The position numbers and the translations under genes were made by a program. Under the pieces are notes generated by a model. It saw only the letters and a program-made list of their open reading frames with translations. It was not told the origin of the DNA and did no database searches. A stretch of 64,000 bases of DNA from the NCBI RefSeq assembly GCF_019972115.1, contig NZ_BPFJ01000003.1, forward strand, positions 62,001-126,000, given 5' to 3'. Each line of letters starts with the position of its first letter. The first letter of the stretch is position 1. Origin of the DNA: Sulfurovum sp. TSL6 (lineage in GTDB: Bacteria; Campylobacterota; Campylobacteria; Campylobacterales; Sulfurovaceae). Shown piece by piece: positions 17,605 through 33,447 of the stretch.

Positions 17605-18090
17605 ATGACTAGAACTAGAAAAGAAGAGTTAGTTGCGCAGATGACAGCAGAGTTTAAAGACGCTGGTGCCATTATCGTTTGTGATTACAAAGGTATGACT
17701 GTTGAGAATCTTGAGATCGTAAGAAATCTTGCTAAAGATGAAGACACAAAAGTACAAGTTGTTAAAAATAAACTCGCAGCGATCGCATTGCAAAATGCAG
17801 GTTGTGAAGCGATTGATTTTAAAGACACAAACCTTGTAATCTGGGGTGATACACAAGTTTTACCTTGTAAGATCGCTGACAAAGCCGCTACTGATTTTAA
17901 AGATAGTTTTGCAATCAAGACTGGTTTGATCCAGGGTGAAGTTGCTAGTTTGGAAACCATTAATGCAATGGCTAAACTTCCTACTAGAGATGAACTTATC
18001 GGTATGCTTCTTAATGTTTGGAACGCACCGGTGCAAAATTTCACTATTGGTATGAATGCATTAGCAGCAAAAAAAGAAGAAGAGGCGTAG
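17605..18090 (+). CDS. rplJ: 50S ribosomal protein L10
   Basis: A 161-residue L10, recognisable by the N-terminal rRNA-binding half (FKDAGAIIVCDYKGMTVENL, then VVKNKLAAIAL) and the C-terminal helix that carries L7/L12 dimers (MNALAAKKEEEA). It anchors the L12 stalk. GGAAGGAG precedes ATG 17605. The gene is followed by an intrinsic-terminator-like hairpin before rplL. Confidence 0.97.
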   Translation: MTRTRKEELVAQMTAEFKDAGAIIVCDYKGMTVENLEIVRNLAKDEDTKVQVVKNKLAAIALQNAGCEAIDFKDTNLVIWGDTQVLPCKIADKAATDFKDSFAIKTGLIQGEVASLETINAMAKLPTRDELIGMLLNVWNAPVQNFTIGMNALAAKKEEEA

Positions 18091-18097
18091 AGTGGTG

Positions 18098-18119
18098 AGA
18101 GCCACGAGGCTCTTTTAAT
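18098..18119 (+). terminator. Intrinsic terminator or attenuator between rplJ and rplL
   Basis: AGAGCC-ACGA-GGCTCT is a perfect 6-bp GC-rich stem with a 4-base loop, followed by TTTAATTT. Because rplL must be made in excess over rplJ, partial termination here plus the promoter-like TATAAT at 18153 would decouple the two genes. Confidence 0.6.
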
Positions 18120-18152
18120 TTGAAACTGTAAAATGTTTCATCTCATATGAAT

Positions 18153-18158
18153 TATAAT
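18153..18158 (+). promoter_or_regulatory. Possible internal promoter for rplL
   Basis: TATAAT in GAATTATAATTTAAGG, 14 bases before the rplL ATG. It is so close to the start that a transcript from it would have almost no leader. A short inverted repeat, TGAAAC/GTTTCA (18121-18140), lies just upstream. Confidence 0.35.
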
Positions 18159-18172
18159 TTAAGGAATTAATT

Positions 18173-18547
18173 ATGGCAACAACTAAAGAAGATGTTCTTG
18201 AGTTTATCTCAAACATGTCAGTACTTGAGCTTTCTGAGCTTGTAAAAGAATTTGAAGAAAAATTTGGTGTATCTGCACAAGCTACAGTAGTAGCTGGCGG
18301 TGGTGCAGCTGCAGGTGGCGAAGCTGCTGAAGAACAAACTGAGTTTGACGTAGTACTTACTGATGCAGGTGCTAAAAAAATCAACGCTATTAAAGCAGTA
18401 AGAGCAATCACTGGTCTTGGTCTTAAAGAAGCGAAAGCTGCTGTTGAAGAGACTCCATCTGTACTTAAAGAAGGTGTTTCTAAAGAAGAAGCAGAAGACT
18501 TCAAAAAACAACTTGAAGAAGCTGGTGCTTCTTGTGAGCTTAAATAA
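18173..18547 (+). CDS. rplL: 50S ribosomal protein L7/L12
   Basis: A 124-residue acidic protein with an N-terminal dimerisation region, an alanine- and glycine-rich hinge ([13 protein letters not shown], about residues 40-55), and the C-terminal factor-binding domain ([17 protein letters not shown]). Multiple copies form the stalk that recruits EF-Tu and EF-G. Its TAA stop lies inside a perfect 20-base palindrome. Confidence 0.98.
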   Translation: MATTKEDVLEFISNMSVLELSELVKEFEEKFGVSAQATVVAGGGAAAGGEAAEEQTEFDVVLTDAGAKKINAIKAVRAITGLGLKEAKAAVEETPSVLKEGVSKEEAEDFKKQLEEAGASCELK

Positions 18548-18560
18548 GAATTCTTATTTA
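18541..18560. repeat. Perfect 20-base palindrome over the rplL stop
   Basis: TAAATAAGAA/TTCTTATTTA reads the same on both strands and includes the rplL TAA. It could form a weak RNA stem that extends the stronger hairpin four bases downstream. Confidence 0.5.
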
Positions 18561-18563
18561 AAA

Positions 18564-18588
18564 GAGCTTAGGCATATTGCCTAAGCTC
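18564..18588 (+). terminator. Strong hairpin between rplL and rpoB (attenuator or processing site)
   Basis: GAGCTTAGGC-ATATT-GCCTAAGCTC is a perfect 10-bp stem with a 5-base loop. CTGTTAC follows, with no U-tract, so it is unlikely to be a full terminator. Partial termination or RNase processing between rplL and rpoB is known in E. coli at the same position. Confidence 0.55.
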
Positions 18589-18615
18589 CTGTTACAAACC
18601 TCATTGGATATAGCG

Positions 18616-18660
18616 ATAAACTATTCGGAGACATTTCATACCCTCATGGCAATAGTTTAT
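18616..18660 (+). repeat. Inverted repeat in the rpoB leader
   Basis: ATAAACTATT (18616-18625) and AATAGTTTAT (18651-18660) are perfect 10-base complements with a 25-base loop, 69 bases before the rpoB start. A leader RNA structure is likely; function unknown. Confidence 0.4.
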
Positions 18661-18726
18661 TTGTATACCCAATATATACACATTAAACATACTACATAAA
18701 CCAAACCAAAACCGAAATAAGGATAG

Positions 18727-27409
<8,683 letters not shown>

Positions 27410-27419
27410 TCTGGGCACA

Positions 27420-27445
27420 CTGTTTCTAGTTTAGGCTAGAAACAG
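27420..27445 (+). terminator. Hairpin after rpoC
   Basis: CTGTTTCTAG-TTTAGG-CTAGAAACAG is a perfect 10-bp stem with a 6-base loop, 11 bases after the rpoC stop. The sequence after it is pyrimidine-rich but not a clean U-tract. It probably marks the end of the rpoBC transcript. Confidence 0.55.
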
Positions 27446-27507
27446 GTTAAACCTCTTTCTTCTCCTTCACACCTCTTAAGTATAAGAATTTCTAAAGAAT
27501 CTTTCGA

Positions 27508-27513
27508 TATAAT
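27508..27513 (+). promoter_or_regulatory. -10 element for rpsL-rpsG-fusA
   Basis: TATAAT in TCGATATAATATGCC, 125 bases before the rpsL start, gives a long leader. It starts a new unit after the rpoC hairpin. Confidence 0.55.
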
Positions 27514-27638
27514 ATGCCTCCAATTTTCTGTAGGAATTAGGCTAGATATAAACGTTCACAGTGAATGTTTTTATGTGGTGTAAGAACCCAGATTCAAGAG
27601 ATATGATCTCAATTCAAACTAACCAGAAAGGAAACGAT

Positions 27639-28010
27639 TTGCCTACAATTAATCAATTGATTCGTAAAGAACGTAAAAAGCAAGTGAAAAAATCAAAATC
27701 ACCTGCGCTCGTAAAATGTCCTCAAAGAAGAGGCGTATGTACTAGAGTATATACTACAACACCAAAGAAGCCTAACTCGGCACTTAGAAAAGTTGCTAAA
27801 GTAAGATTGACAAGTGGTTTTGAAGTAATCTCATACATCGGTGGTGAGGGTCACAACCTTCAAGAACACTCTATCGTACTTGTAAGAGGCGGAAGAATTA
27901 AAGATTTACCTGGTGTTAAGTATCACATTGTTCGTGGTGCACTAGATGCTTCAGGTGTAACTGGAAGAACAGTTGCAAGATCTAAATACGGTACTAAAAA
28001 ACCTAAATAA
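27639..28010 (+). CDS. rpsL: 30S ribosomal protein S12
   Basis: A 123-residue S12. The start is TTG at 27639, because the protein then begins PTINQLIRK as in all S12 proteins and AAAGGA lies 7-8 bases upstream. In-frame ATGs 13 or more codons earlier would add an unrelated extension. The streptomycin-site lysines are present in TPKKPNS and IKDLPG, the sensitive state. S12 sits at the decoding centre. The next genes are rpsG and fusA, the usual str operon order. Confidence 0.95.
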   Translation: MPTINQLIRKERKKQVKKSKSPALVKCPQRRGVCTRVYTTTPKKPNSALRKVAKVRLTSGFEVISYIGGEGHNLQEHSIVLVRGGRIKDLPGVKYHIVRGALDASGVTGRTVARSKYGTKKPK

Positions 28011-28046
28011 TCCAAGATTATTTTAAACGCGTTAAAGTAAAAGTTT

Positions 28047-28097
28047 AGTCTAGAAATAGACTTGAAACAGGTGTTGTCATTTATCCTTAGGGGACAA
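28047..28097 (+). promoter_or_regulatory. Two hairpins in the rpsL-rpsG gap, candidate S7 binding site
   Basis: AGTCTA-GAAA-TAGACT (28047-28062) is a perfect stem with a GAAA tetraloop. TTGTC/GACAA with inner TCC/GGG (28074-28097) forms a second stem. In E. coli the S12-S7 gap carries the S7 autoregulatory site. The match here is by position and structure only. Confidence 0.4.
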
Positions 28098-28104
28098 GAC
28101 TTGA

Positions 28105-28608
<504 letters not shown>

Positions 28609-28619
28609 GGAACTAAGTT

Positions 28620-30710
28620 ATGGCAAGAACGCATAAACTTGAAGACGTAAGAAACATCGGTATTGCTGCTCACATTGATGCAGGTAAAACAACAACAACT
28701 GAAAGAATTCTTTTCTATACAGGTGTTGAACACAAAATAGGTGAAGTACATGATGGTGCTGCAACTATGGACTGGATGGAACAAGAGCAGGAAAGAGGTA
28801 TTACGATTACTTCTGCTGCTACAACTTGTGAGTGGTTAGGTAAACAGATCAATATTATCGATACTCCGGGTCACGTTGACTTTACTATTGAAGTTGAACG
28901 TTCTATGAGAGTACTTGATGGTGCTGTTTCAGTATTCTGTGCTGTTGGTGGGGTTCAACCACAATCAGAAACAGTTTGGAGACAAAGAAACCGTTATGGT
29001 GTACCATCACTTGTATTTGTAAACAAAATGGACAGAACAGGTGCAGATTTCCTTGAAGTTGAAAGACAGATCCGTGAAAGACTTAAAGGTAACCCATTGG
29101 TTATCCAATTACCAATTGGTGCTGAAGAGAACTTTGAAGGTGTTGTTGACCTTGTAAAGATGAAAGAAGTGGTATGGGATGCAGAAGCAGCAATGGGTTC
29201 TGCATACAGCGAGCAAGATATTCGTCCTGAACTTCAAGATCAAGCTGATGAGTTTAGAGAAAAACTTATAGAAGGTATCTCTGAAGTTGACGGTAACGAA
29301 GAGCTTATGGAAAAATACATGGAGGGTGAAGAACTTACTCAAGACGAGATCATTGCTGGTATCAAAAAAGCAACGATCGGTATGCATGTAGTTCCAATGC
29401 TTCCAGGTACAGCATTCAAGAATAAAGGTGTTCAAACACTACTTGACGCTGTTGTTGCTTACCTTCCATCTCCAGTTGAAGCACCTGCAATTAAGGGTAC
29501 TAAAATGGAAGATGAAGATGCTGAAGTTGTGGTTGACTCAACTGATAACGGTGAGTTCGCTTCACTGGCATTTAAGATCATGACAGACCCATTTGTTGGT
29601 CAGTTGACATTTATCCGTGTATACCGTGGTTCTTTGGAATCAGGTTCTTATGTACTTAACTCTACAAAAGAGAAAAAAGAGCGTGTCGGTCGTATCATGA
29701 AAATGCACGCGATCAAACGTGAAGAAGTATCTGAGATCTACGCAGGTGAGATCGGTGCGGTTGTTGGTCTTAAAAATACAACAACGGGTGATACACTTTG
29801 TTCAGAGAAAGATAAAGTGGTACTTGAAAGAATGGATTTCCCGGATCCGGTTATCTCTGTTGCAGTTGAGCCTAAAACAAAAGCTGACCAGGAAAAAATG
29901 GGACTTGCACTTGGTAAACTTGCTGCAGAAGATCCATCTTTCCGTGTTGCTACTGATGAAGAGTCTGGTCAAACGATCATCTCAGGAATGGGTGAACTTC
30001 ACCTTGAGATCCTTGTAGACAGAATGAAAAGAGAATTTAAAGTTGAAGCGGAAGTTGGTGCACCTCAAGTTGCATACCGTGAAACAATTAGAAAATCTGT
30101 AAACAAAGAATACAAGTATGCTAAACAGTCTGGTGGTCGTGGACAGTTCGGTCACGTATACCTTAGAATCGAACCACAAGAGCCAGGTTTTGGTTATGAG
30201 TTCGTTGATGAAGTTAAAGGTGGTGTGATTCCAAAAGAATTTATCCAACCGGTTAACAAAGGTGTACAAGAAGCTATGGCTAGAGGTATCCAAGCAGGTT
30301 ACCCTGTTGAAGATGTTAAAGTAACTGTATATGATGGTTCTTACCATGATGTCGATTCATCTGAAATGGCGTTTAAACTTGCTGGTTCAATGGGATTCAG
30401 AGATGGTTGTAGAGAAGCGAATCCGGTTATCTTGGAACCATTGATGAAAGTTGAAGTGGAAGTACCTGAAGACTTTATGGGTGATGTTATCGGTGATGTT
30501 GCTAAAAGACGTGGTCAAGTATCAGGTATGGATGACAGAGCAGGTAACAAGATCGTTAACGCGTTCGTACCACTTTCTGAAATGTTCGGTTATTCAACAG
30601 ACCTACGTTCAATGACGCAAGGTCGTGCAACGTATGCTATGGAATTCGATCACTATGATGAAGTTCCAGCGAACGTAGCTAAAGAGATCATCGAAAAGCG
30701 TAATAGCTAA
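28620..30710 (+). CDS. fusA: Elongation factor G
   Basis: This 696-residue translocase GTPase has G1 AHIDAGKTT near residue 17, the switch region [20 protein letters not shown] and NKMDRTGAD. The C-terminal domains IV and V follow ([12 protein letters not shown] and the [12 protein letters not shown] block). It moves tRNAs and mRNA through the ribosome. It is the last gene of the str-type operon. Codon use is like tuf, consistent with high expression. A weak hairpin follows. Confidence 0.98.
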   Translation: MARTHKLEDVRNIGIAAHIDAGKTTTTERILFYTGVEHKIGEVHDGAATMDWMEQEQERGITITSAATTCEWLGKQINIIDTPGHVDFTIEVERSMRVLDGAVSVFCAVGGVQPQSETVWRQRNRYGVPSLVFVNKMDRTGADFLEVERQIRERLKGNPLVIQLPIGAEENFEGVVDLVKMKEVVWDAEAAMGSAYSEQDIRPELQDQADEFREKLIEGISEVDGNEELMEKYMEGEELTQDEIIAGIKKATIGMHVVPMLPGTAFKNKGVQTLLDAVVAYLPSPVEAPAIKGTKMEDEDAEVVVDSTDNGEFASLAFKIMTDPFVGQLTFIRVYRGSLESGSYVLNSTKEKKERVGRIMKMHAIKREEVSEIYAGEIGAVVGLKNTTTGDTLCSEKDKVVLERMDFPDPVISVAVEPKTKADQEKMGLALGKLAAEDPSFRVATDEESGQTIISGMGELHLEILVDRMKREFKVEAEVGAPQVAYRETIRKSVNKEYKYAKQSGGRGQFGHVYLRIEPQEPGFGYEFVDEVKGGVIPKEFIQPVNKGVQEAMARGIQAGYPVEDVKVTVYDGSYHDVDSSEMAFKLAGSMGFRDGCREANPVILEPLMKVEVEVPEDFMGDVIGDVAKRRGQVSGMDDRAGNKIVNAFVPLSEMFGYSTDLRSMTQGRATYAMEFDHYDEVPANVAKEIIEKRNS

Positions 30711-30739
30711 TTTCGGGTTTCTTTACTGCACATTCGGTC

Positions 30740-30760
30740 GGATGGAGTTTTTCTCCATTC
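30740..30760 (+). terminator. Weak hairpin after fusA
   Basis: GGATGGAG-TTTTT-CTCCATTC forms an 8-bp stem with one G-U pair, 30 bases past the fusA stop. There is no U-tract. The rest of the 207-base gap holds only a TATAAT for the next gene (30893-30898). Confidence 0.35.
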
Positions 30761-30892
30761 GGTCACTTAATACTAGTAAACTCTCTTATTACGAAAACTC
30801 CATCAAACCAAATCTACAGAAAATTAGCTACGAACTTAACGATTACTAAGATGATTGAAGAGTATTATTCTATTTTAATTTGTAAATTAGCA

Positions 30893-30898
30893 TATAAT
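30893..30898 (+). promoter_or_regulatory. -10 element of the unknown gene at 30918
   Basis: TATAAT in GCATATAATAGT, 19 bases before the ATG, with AAAGGA as ribosome-binding site. Confidence 0.5.
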
Positions 30899-30917
30899 AG
30901 TATTTAAAGGACATACC

Positions 30918-31283
30918 ATGAGAGTAATTATTGACCTTATAGAAGATGTGAGAGAGCAGATCGGTAATCATGAAACCTATGAAGTCATGGCTGGCTTACT
31001 CAAAACAGATACACAGGATAGTACAAAACTTATCTATGCGGGTGAAGCACCGTTAAACTCGATAGAGCTAGAAAGAGAAAAAAGGCAACTGACATTCAAG
31101 ATAGATGGCAGTGATAAAAAATTGACTATTGGAGAGCTTATCCCATCCATCTTGATACTTGATATGGATGCGATGCTGTTTGAGCTTAAAATGGATGTTA
31201 ACGCTCAGTATAAAGATATGGAGATAGTCGGGTTTGGTAAAAATGATGAGCAGAAGCGATATATCTTGTTTATCAAGATATAA
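30918..31283 (+). CDS. Uncharacterised 121-residue protein
   Basis: I do not recognise this protein. It starts MRVIIDLIEDVREQIG, is acidic, has no signal peptide or membrane segment, and ends in a hydrophobic strand (RYILFIKI). The pattern of alternating strands and helices suggests a small alpha/beta cytosolic domain. It has its own TATAAT and ribosome-binding site (AAAGGACATACC), so it is a genuine single gene. It converges on the truncated HTH paralogue 12 bases away, with no clear terminator between them. Nothing in the context suggests a role. Confidence 0.75.
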   Translation: MRVIIDLIEDVREQIGNHETYEVMAGLLKTDTQDSTKLIYAGEAPLNSIELEREKRQLTFKIDGSDKKLTIGELIPSILILDMDAMLFELKMDVNAQYKDMEIVGFGKNDEQKRYILFIKI

Positions 31284-31295
31284 CACTTCAACATT

Positions 31296-31553
31296 TTATC
31301 TTTTATGATTAGTGAATTTAGTCAAATATTGTGGTTTTTGTGCCAACAGTATCCAGTTAAGGCTGATATGGTGCTGTTTACAAAAATGCGCTAAAGATTC
31401 ATAGGGGATCTTTTTACGTCTTTTGATCACTGCAAAATATTGCGGATCCAAGTTTAGAGAGTCTGCTATATCTCTGTCGAGTATCTTTTCTTTTTGGGTT
31501 TGTGCAGAGAGCACCTGTTTGACCCTTTGCATTACTTCATGAAAATCTATCAT
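31296..31553 (-). CDS. HTH-only paralogue of the S24 repressor
   Basis: This 85-residue protein matches the N-terminal DNA-binding domain of the S24 repressor at 7052-7705 along its whole length. Shared positions include VLS, the KI/KV-D-D-A-LN segment, FA-(M/I)K-R--IPYE, and IS-NW. The peptidase domain is absent. The gene has its own upstream copy of the shared operator motif (31615-31629). It could act as a non-cleavable competitor, form heterodimers with the full-length repressor, or be an anti-repressor. These are inferences. The end is a proper stop after NHKR, and no remnant of the peptidase domain follows, so it looks like a stable short form and not a recent break. Confidence 0.75.
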   Translation of the reverse strand: MIDFHEVMQRVKQVLSAQTQKEKILDRDIADSLNLDPQYFAVIKRRKKIPYESLAHFCKQHHISLNWILLAQKPQYLTKFTNHKR

Positions 31554-31614
31554 CGATATCCTTCGTATTCATATAAAGGTATGATAATAGATTTTTTGAA
31601 GTACGTGTAAAATT

Positions 31615-31629
31615 ATGTCAAATTGTAAT
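31615..31629. promoter_or_regulatory. Copy of the repressor operator upstream of the HTH paralogue
   Basis: ATGTCAAATTGTAAT differs at one base of 15 from the copy at 6981-6995. Read on the minus strand it contains TTGACA, a -35 consensus for the leftward HTH gene. It lies 62 bases upstream of that gene's ATG, in the gap after queF. Confidence 0.65.
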
Positions 31630-31632
31630 GTT

Positions 31633-32010
31633 TTAGTTCTTTGTACTGTCAATCTCTATCACAGTGTGTACATTCCCTCTAGGATTGAAGTCTGCGATCA
31701 GTTTCATTGATTTCGGCTTGAGCTTACTGTAGAGTGCATCATAAATTTCATTGGCAGAGTTTTCGTGTGAAATATGTCTCGTCATGAATGAATTAATATA
31801 GAGTTTGAGTGCTTTAAGCTCTATCACCTTCAAGTCCGGCTCATAACTGAGTTTGAGTGTAGCAAAATCAGGATATCCTGAACGCGGACACATACACATG
31901 AACTCAGGAAGTTCAATATTGATCGTATAATTTTTTTTATGCTCATTGGGCCAGTAGTTCTCTTCATTGTTAATATCAAATTCTAGTATCTCTTTTTCAC
32001 CGTATTTCAT
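31633..32010 (-). CDS. queF: NADPH-dependent 7-cyano-7-deazaguanine reductase QueF
   Basis: A 125-residue unimodular QueF reduces preQ0 to preQ1 in the synthesis of the tRNA wobble base queuosine. The catalytic Cys lies in CPRSGYPDFA (about residue 41), and the NADPH/substrate motif ELKALKLYINSF and HENSANEIYD are present. It starts 9 bases after the degenerate EAL gene, with AAGGAAAACA before the ATG, so it is co-transcribed with it and probably with gyrB. No other queuosine gene is in the window. Confidence 0.92.
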   Translation of the reverse strand: MKYGEKEILEFDINNEENYWPNEHKKNYTINIELPEFMCMCPRSGYPDFATLKLSYEPDLKVIELKALKLYINSFMTRHISHENSANEIYDALYSKLKPKSMKLIADFNPRGNVHTVIEIDSTKN

Positions 32011-32019
32011 TGTTTTCCT

Positions 32020-33447
32020 TTAGTTGTATCTATTGATCAGTGTCTCTTCATTGATGGATTTACTTACACCAAATCCTTGTATGTAGTTAATCCCAAGCGC
32101 TTTTAGTTTGTTCTCTTGCTCTTCATTGTCTACCCACTTTGCAACAGTCTGTACATTTAATTCTTTAGCCATATTAATTAAAGAGTGTAGCATAGCATAC
32201 GTTGTTTCATCTTCTAAGTTTGTCACATAACTTCTATCAAACTGTATCATGTCAAATTTAAAATGTTTCATATACTCCATAGACGCATTGGAAGAACCAA
32301 AATTATCGATGCAGATCCGTAACCCATGAGATCTGAAACTCTTGAGGGTTTTGAGGTATCCGCTAAGATCATGGTGTGTTTTACGTTCATAGAGCTGGAT
32401 AATGAGACGAGACGGGTCCACCTGTTTTTCCTCTAAGTAGGCAAAAAGTTTTGCCTGAAAAGTACTGTCTCTGAGGGAAAATGGAGATATATTAAAGGTA
32501 AATGAAATAGTCTCATCCACAAGAGGCAAGAGCTCTATCACATGTTTGATCAATGTGAAGTCATATTCTCTTCCTAGGCCTAAGCGGTTAATGATGGGCA
32601 AAAATACACGAGGTAAAATATCTTGATGGGTTTCTGATTTCAGCTTGACTGAAATTTCATATGTATCTATCGTATGGTTAGATGTGTTCAACAGAGGTCT
32701 GAAAGATAAAAGTAGTTTTTTCTTTTGGATCGTAGCGATCACATCTTTTTCTATGCTTGAAAGTTCTTGGGCATCTTTTATCTTAGGGGTAGATTCCTCT
32801 TGACTGTCATCTTCTGCTTGGCTTGCGAGGATATCTCGAAGTTGTAGTATCGCTTTTTTGAAATCTCCATTGGGATTGGTGATGATCGCAAATTTAAACT
32901 CTACGTCAATATCGTTGATGCGACCGTTCTCTTCTATCAGTGTTTCCAAAATAGTTTCTATATGTGTATAGTCATCATTGAGTGCGATCAAAAATTCTGA
33001 ACCGCGTTCCCGGCCTATAAGCACCTTGTCCAAACCATTTTGTTTAAATATGAGATGCAATTTTCTAGAAATGGTATAGAGGAGATTATCAATTTGGTCA
33101 CTGCTGTAATTTTCGCTTAATAAGGGAAGGTTCTCTATACTCAAGCATGCCAAAGATTTTGGTTTATACGCTTTTAGTTTTTTGACAAATGTTCTTTTAT
33201 TAAATCCCTGAGTAGTTTCATCTAAGAGAGTTTCTTGTACACCTAGATTCATTAAAAAATAAATATAATAGATAGCAATAAAAGTAATGGCGGCAAGCAG
33301 TACACCATCTTTCAGACTGATGGTAAGTGTGCTGGCATGATCAATGGTCGTGTAAAAAACAAGAAAAACGAGAATGAGTATGGGTAACCCCGCTCGTAGA
33401 GCCAGGCTAAAACGTCGTCCTCTTTCTTCTTTTTGTGAGTAGAGCAT
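32020..33447 (-). CDS. Membrane-bound GGDEF-EAL protein with degenerate catalytic motifs
   Basis: The 475-residue protein has two hydrophobic segments (about residues 16-32 and 47-67), a degenerate GGDEF domain (site reads RGSEF, about 155) and an EAL domain (about 225-475). The EAL motif reads YEISVKL, and the FNIS asparagine is kept. However, DDFG is DNFG, the LKID lysine is Gln, and AEGVE is AKWVD. Loss of these ligands suggests it binds but does not hydrolyse cyclic di-GMP, or uses another ligand. Its ATG overlaps the gyrB stop as TAATG, so translation is coupled to gyrB. Confidence 0.8.
   Translation of the reverse strand: MLYSQKEERGRRFSLALRAGLPILILVFLVFYTTIDHASTLTISLKDGVLLAAITFIAIYYIYFLMNLGVQETLLDETTQGFNKRTFVKKLKAYKPKSLACLSIENLPLLSENYSSDQIDNLLYTISRKLHLIFKQNGLDKVLIGRERGSEFLIALNDDYTHIETILETLIEENGRINDIDVEFKFAIITNPNGDFKKAILQLRDILASQAEDDSQEESTPKIKDAQELSSIEKDVIATIQKKKLLLSFRPLLNTSNHTIDTYEISVKLKSETHQDILPRVFLPIINRLGLGREYDFTLIKHVIELLPLVDETISFTFNISPFSLRDSTFQAKLFAYLEEKQVDPSRLIIQLYERKTHHDLSGYLKTLKSFRSHGLRICIDNFGSSNASMEYMKHFKFDMIQFDRSYVTNLEDETTYAMLHSLINMAKELNVQTVAKWVDNEEQENKLKALGINYIQGFGVSKSINEETLINRYN

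Noticed and set aside
27561-27638. A longer S12 starting at ATG 27561
   Set aside because: The added 26 residues have no counterpart in S12, whereas TTG 27639 has a good Shine-Dalgarno and gives the universal N-terminus.
32011-32019. A preQ1 riboswitch for queF
   Set aside because: Only nine bases separate queF from the gene before it, so there is no room for the aptamer.
32249-32260. A near match to the repressor operator (ATGTCAAATTTA)
   Set aside because: It is inside the coding sequence of the EAL-like gene, lacks the TTG half and fits ordinary codons.
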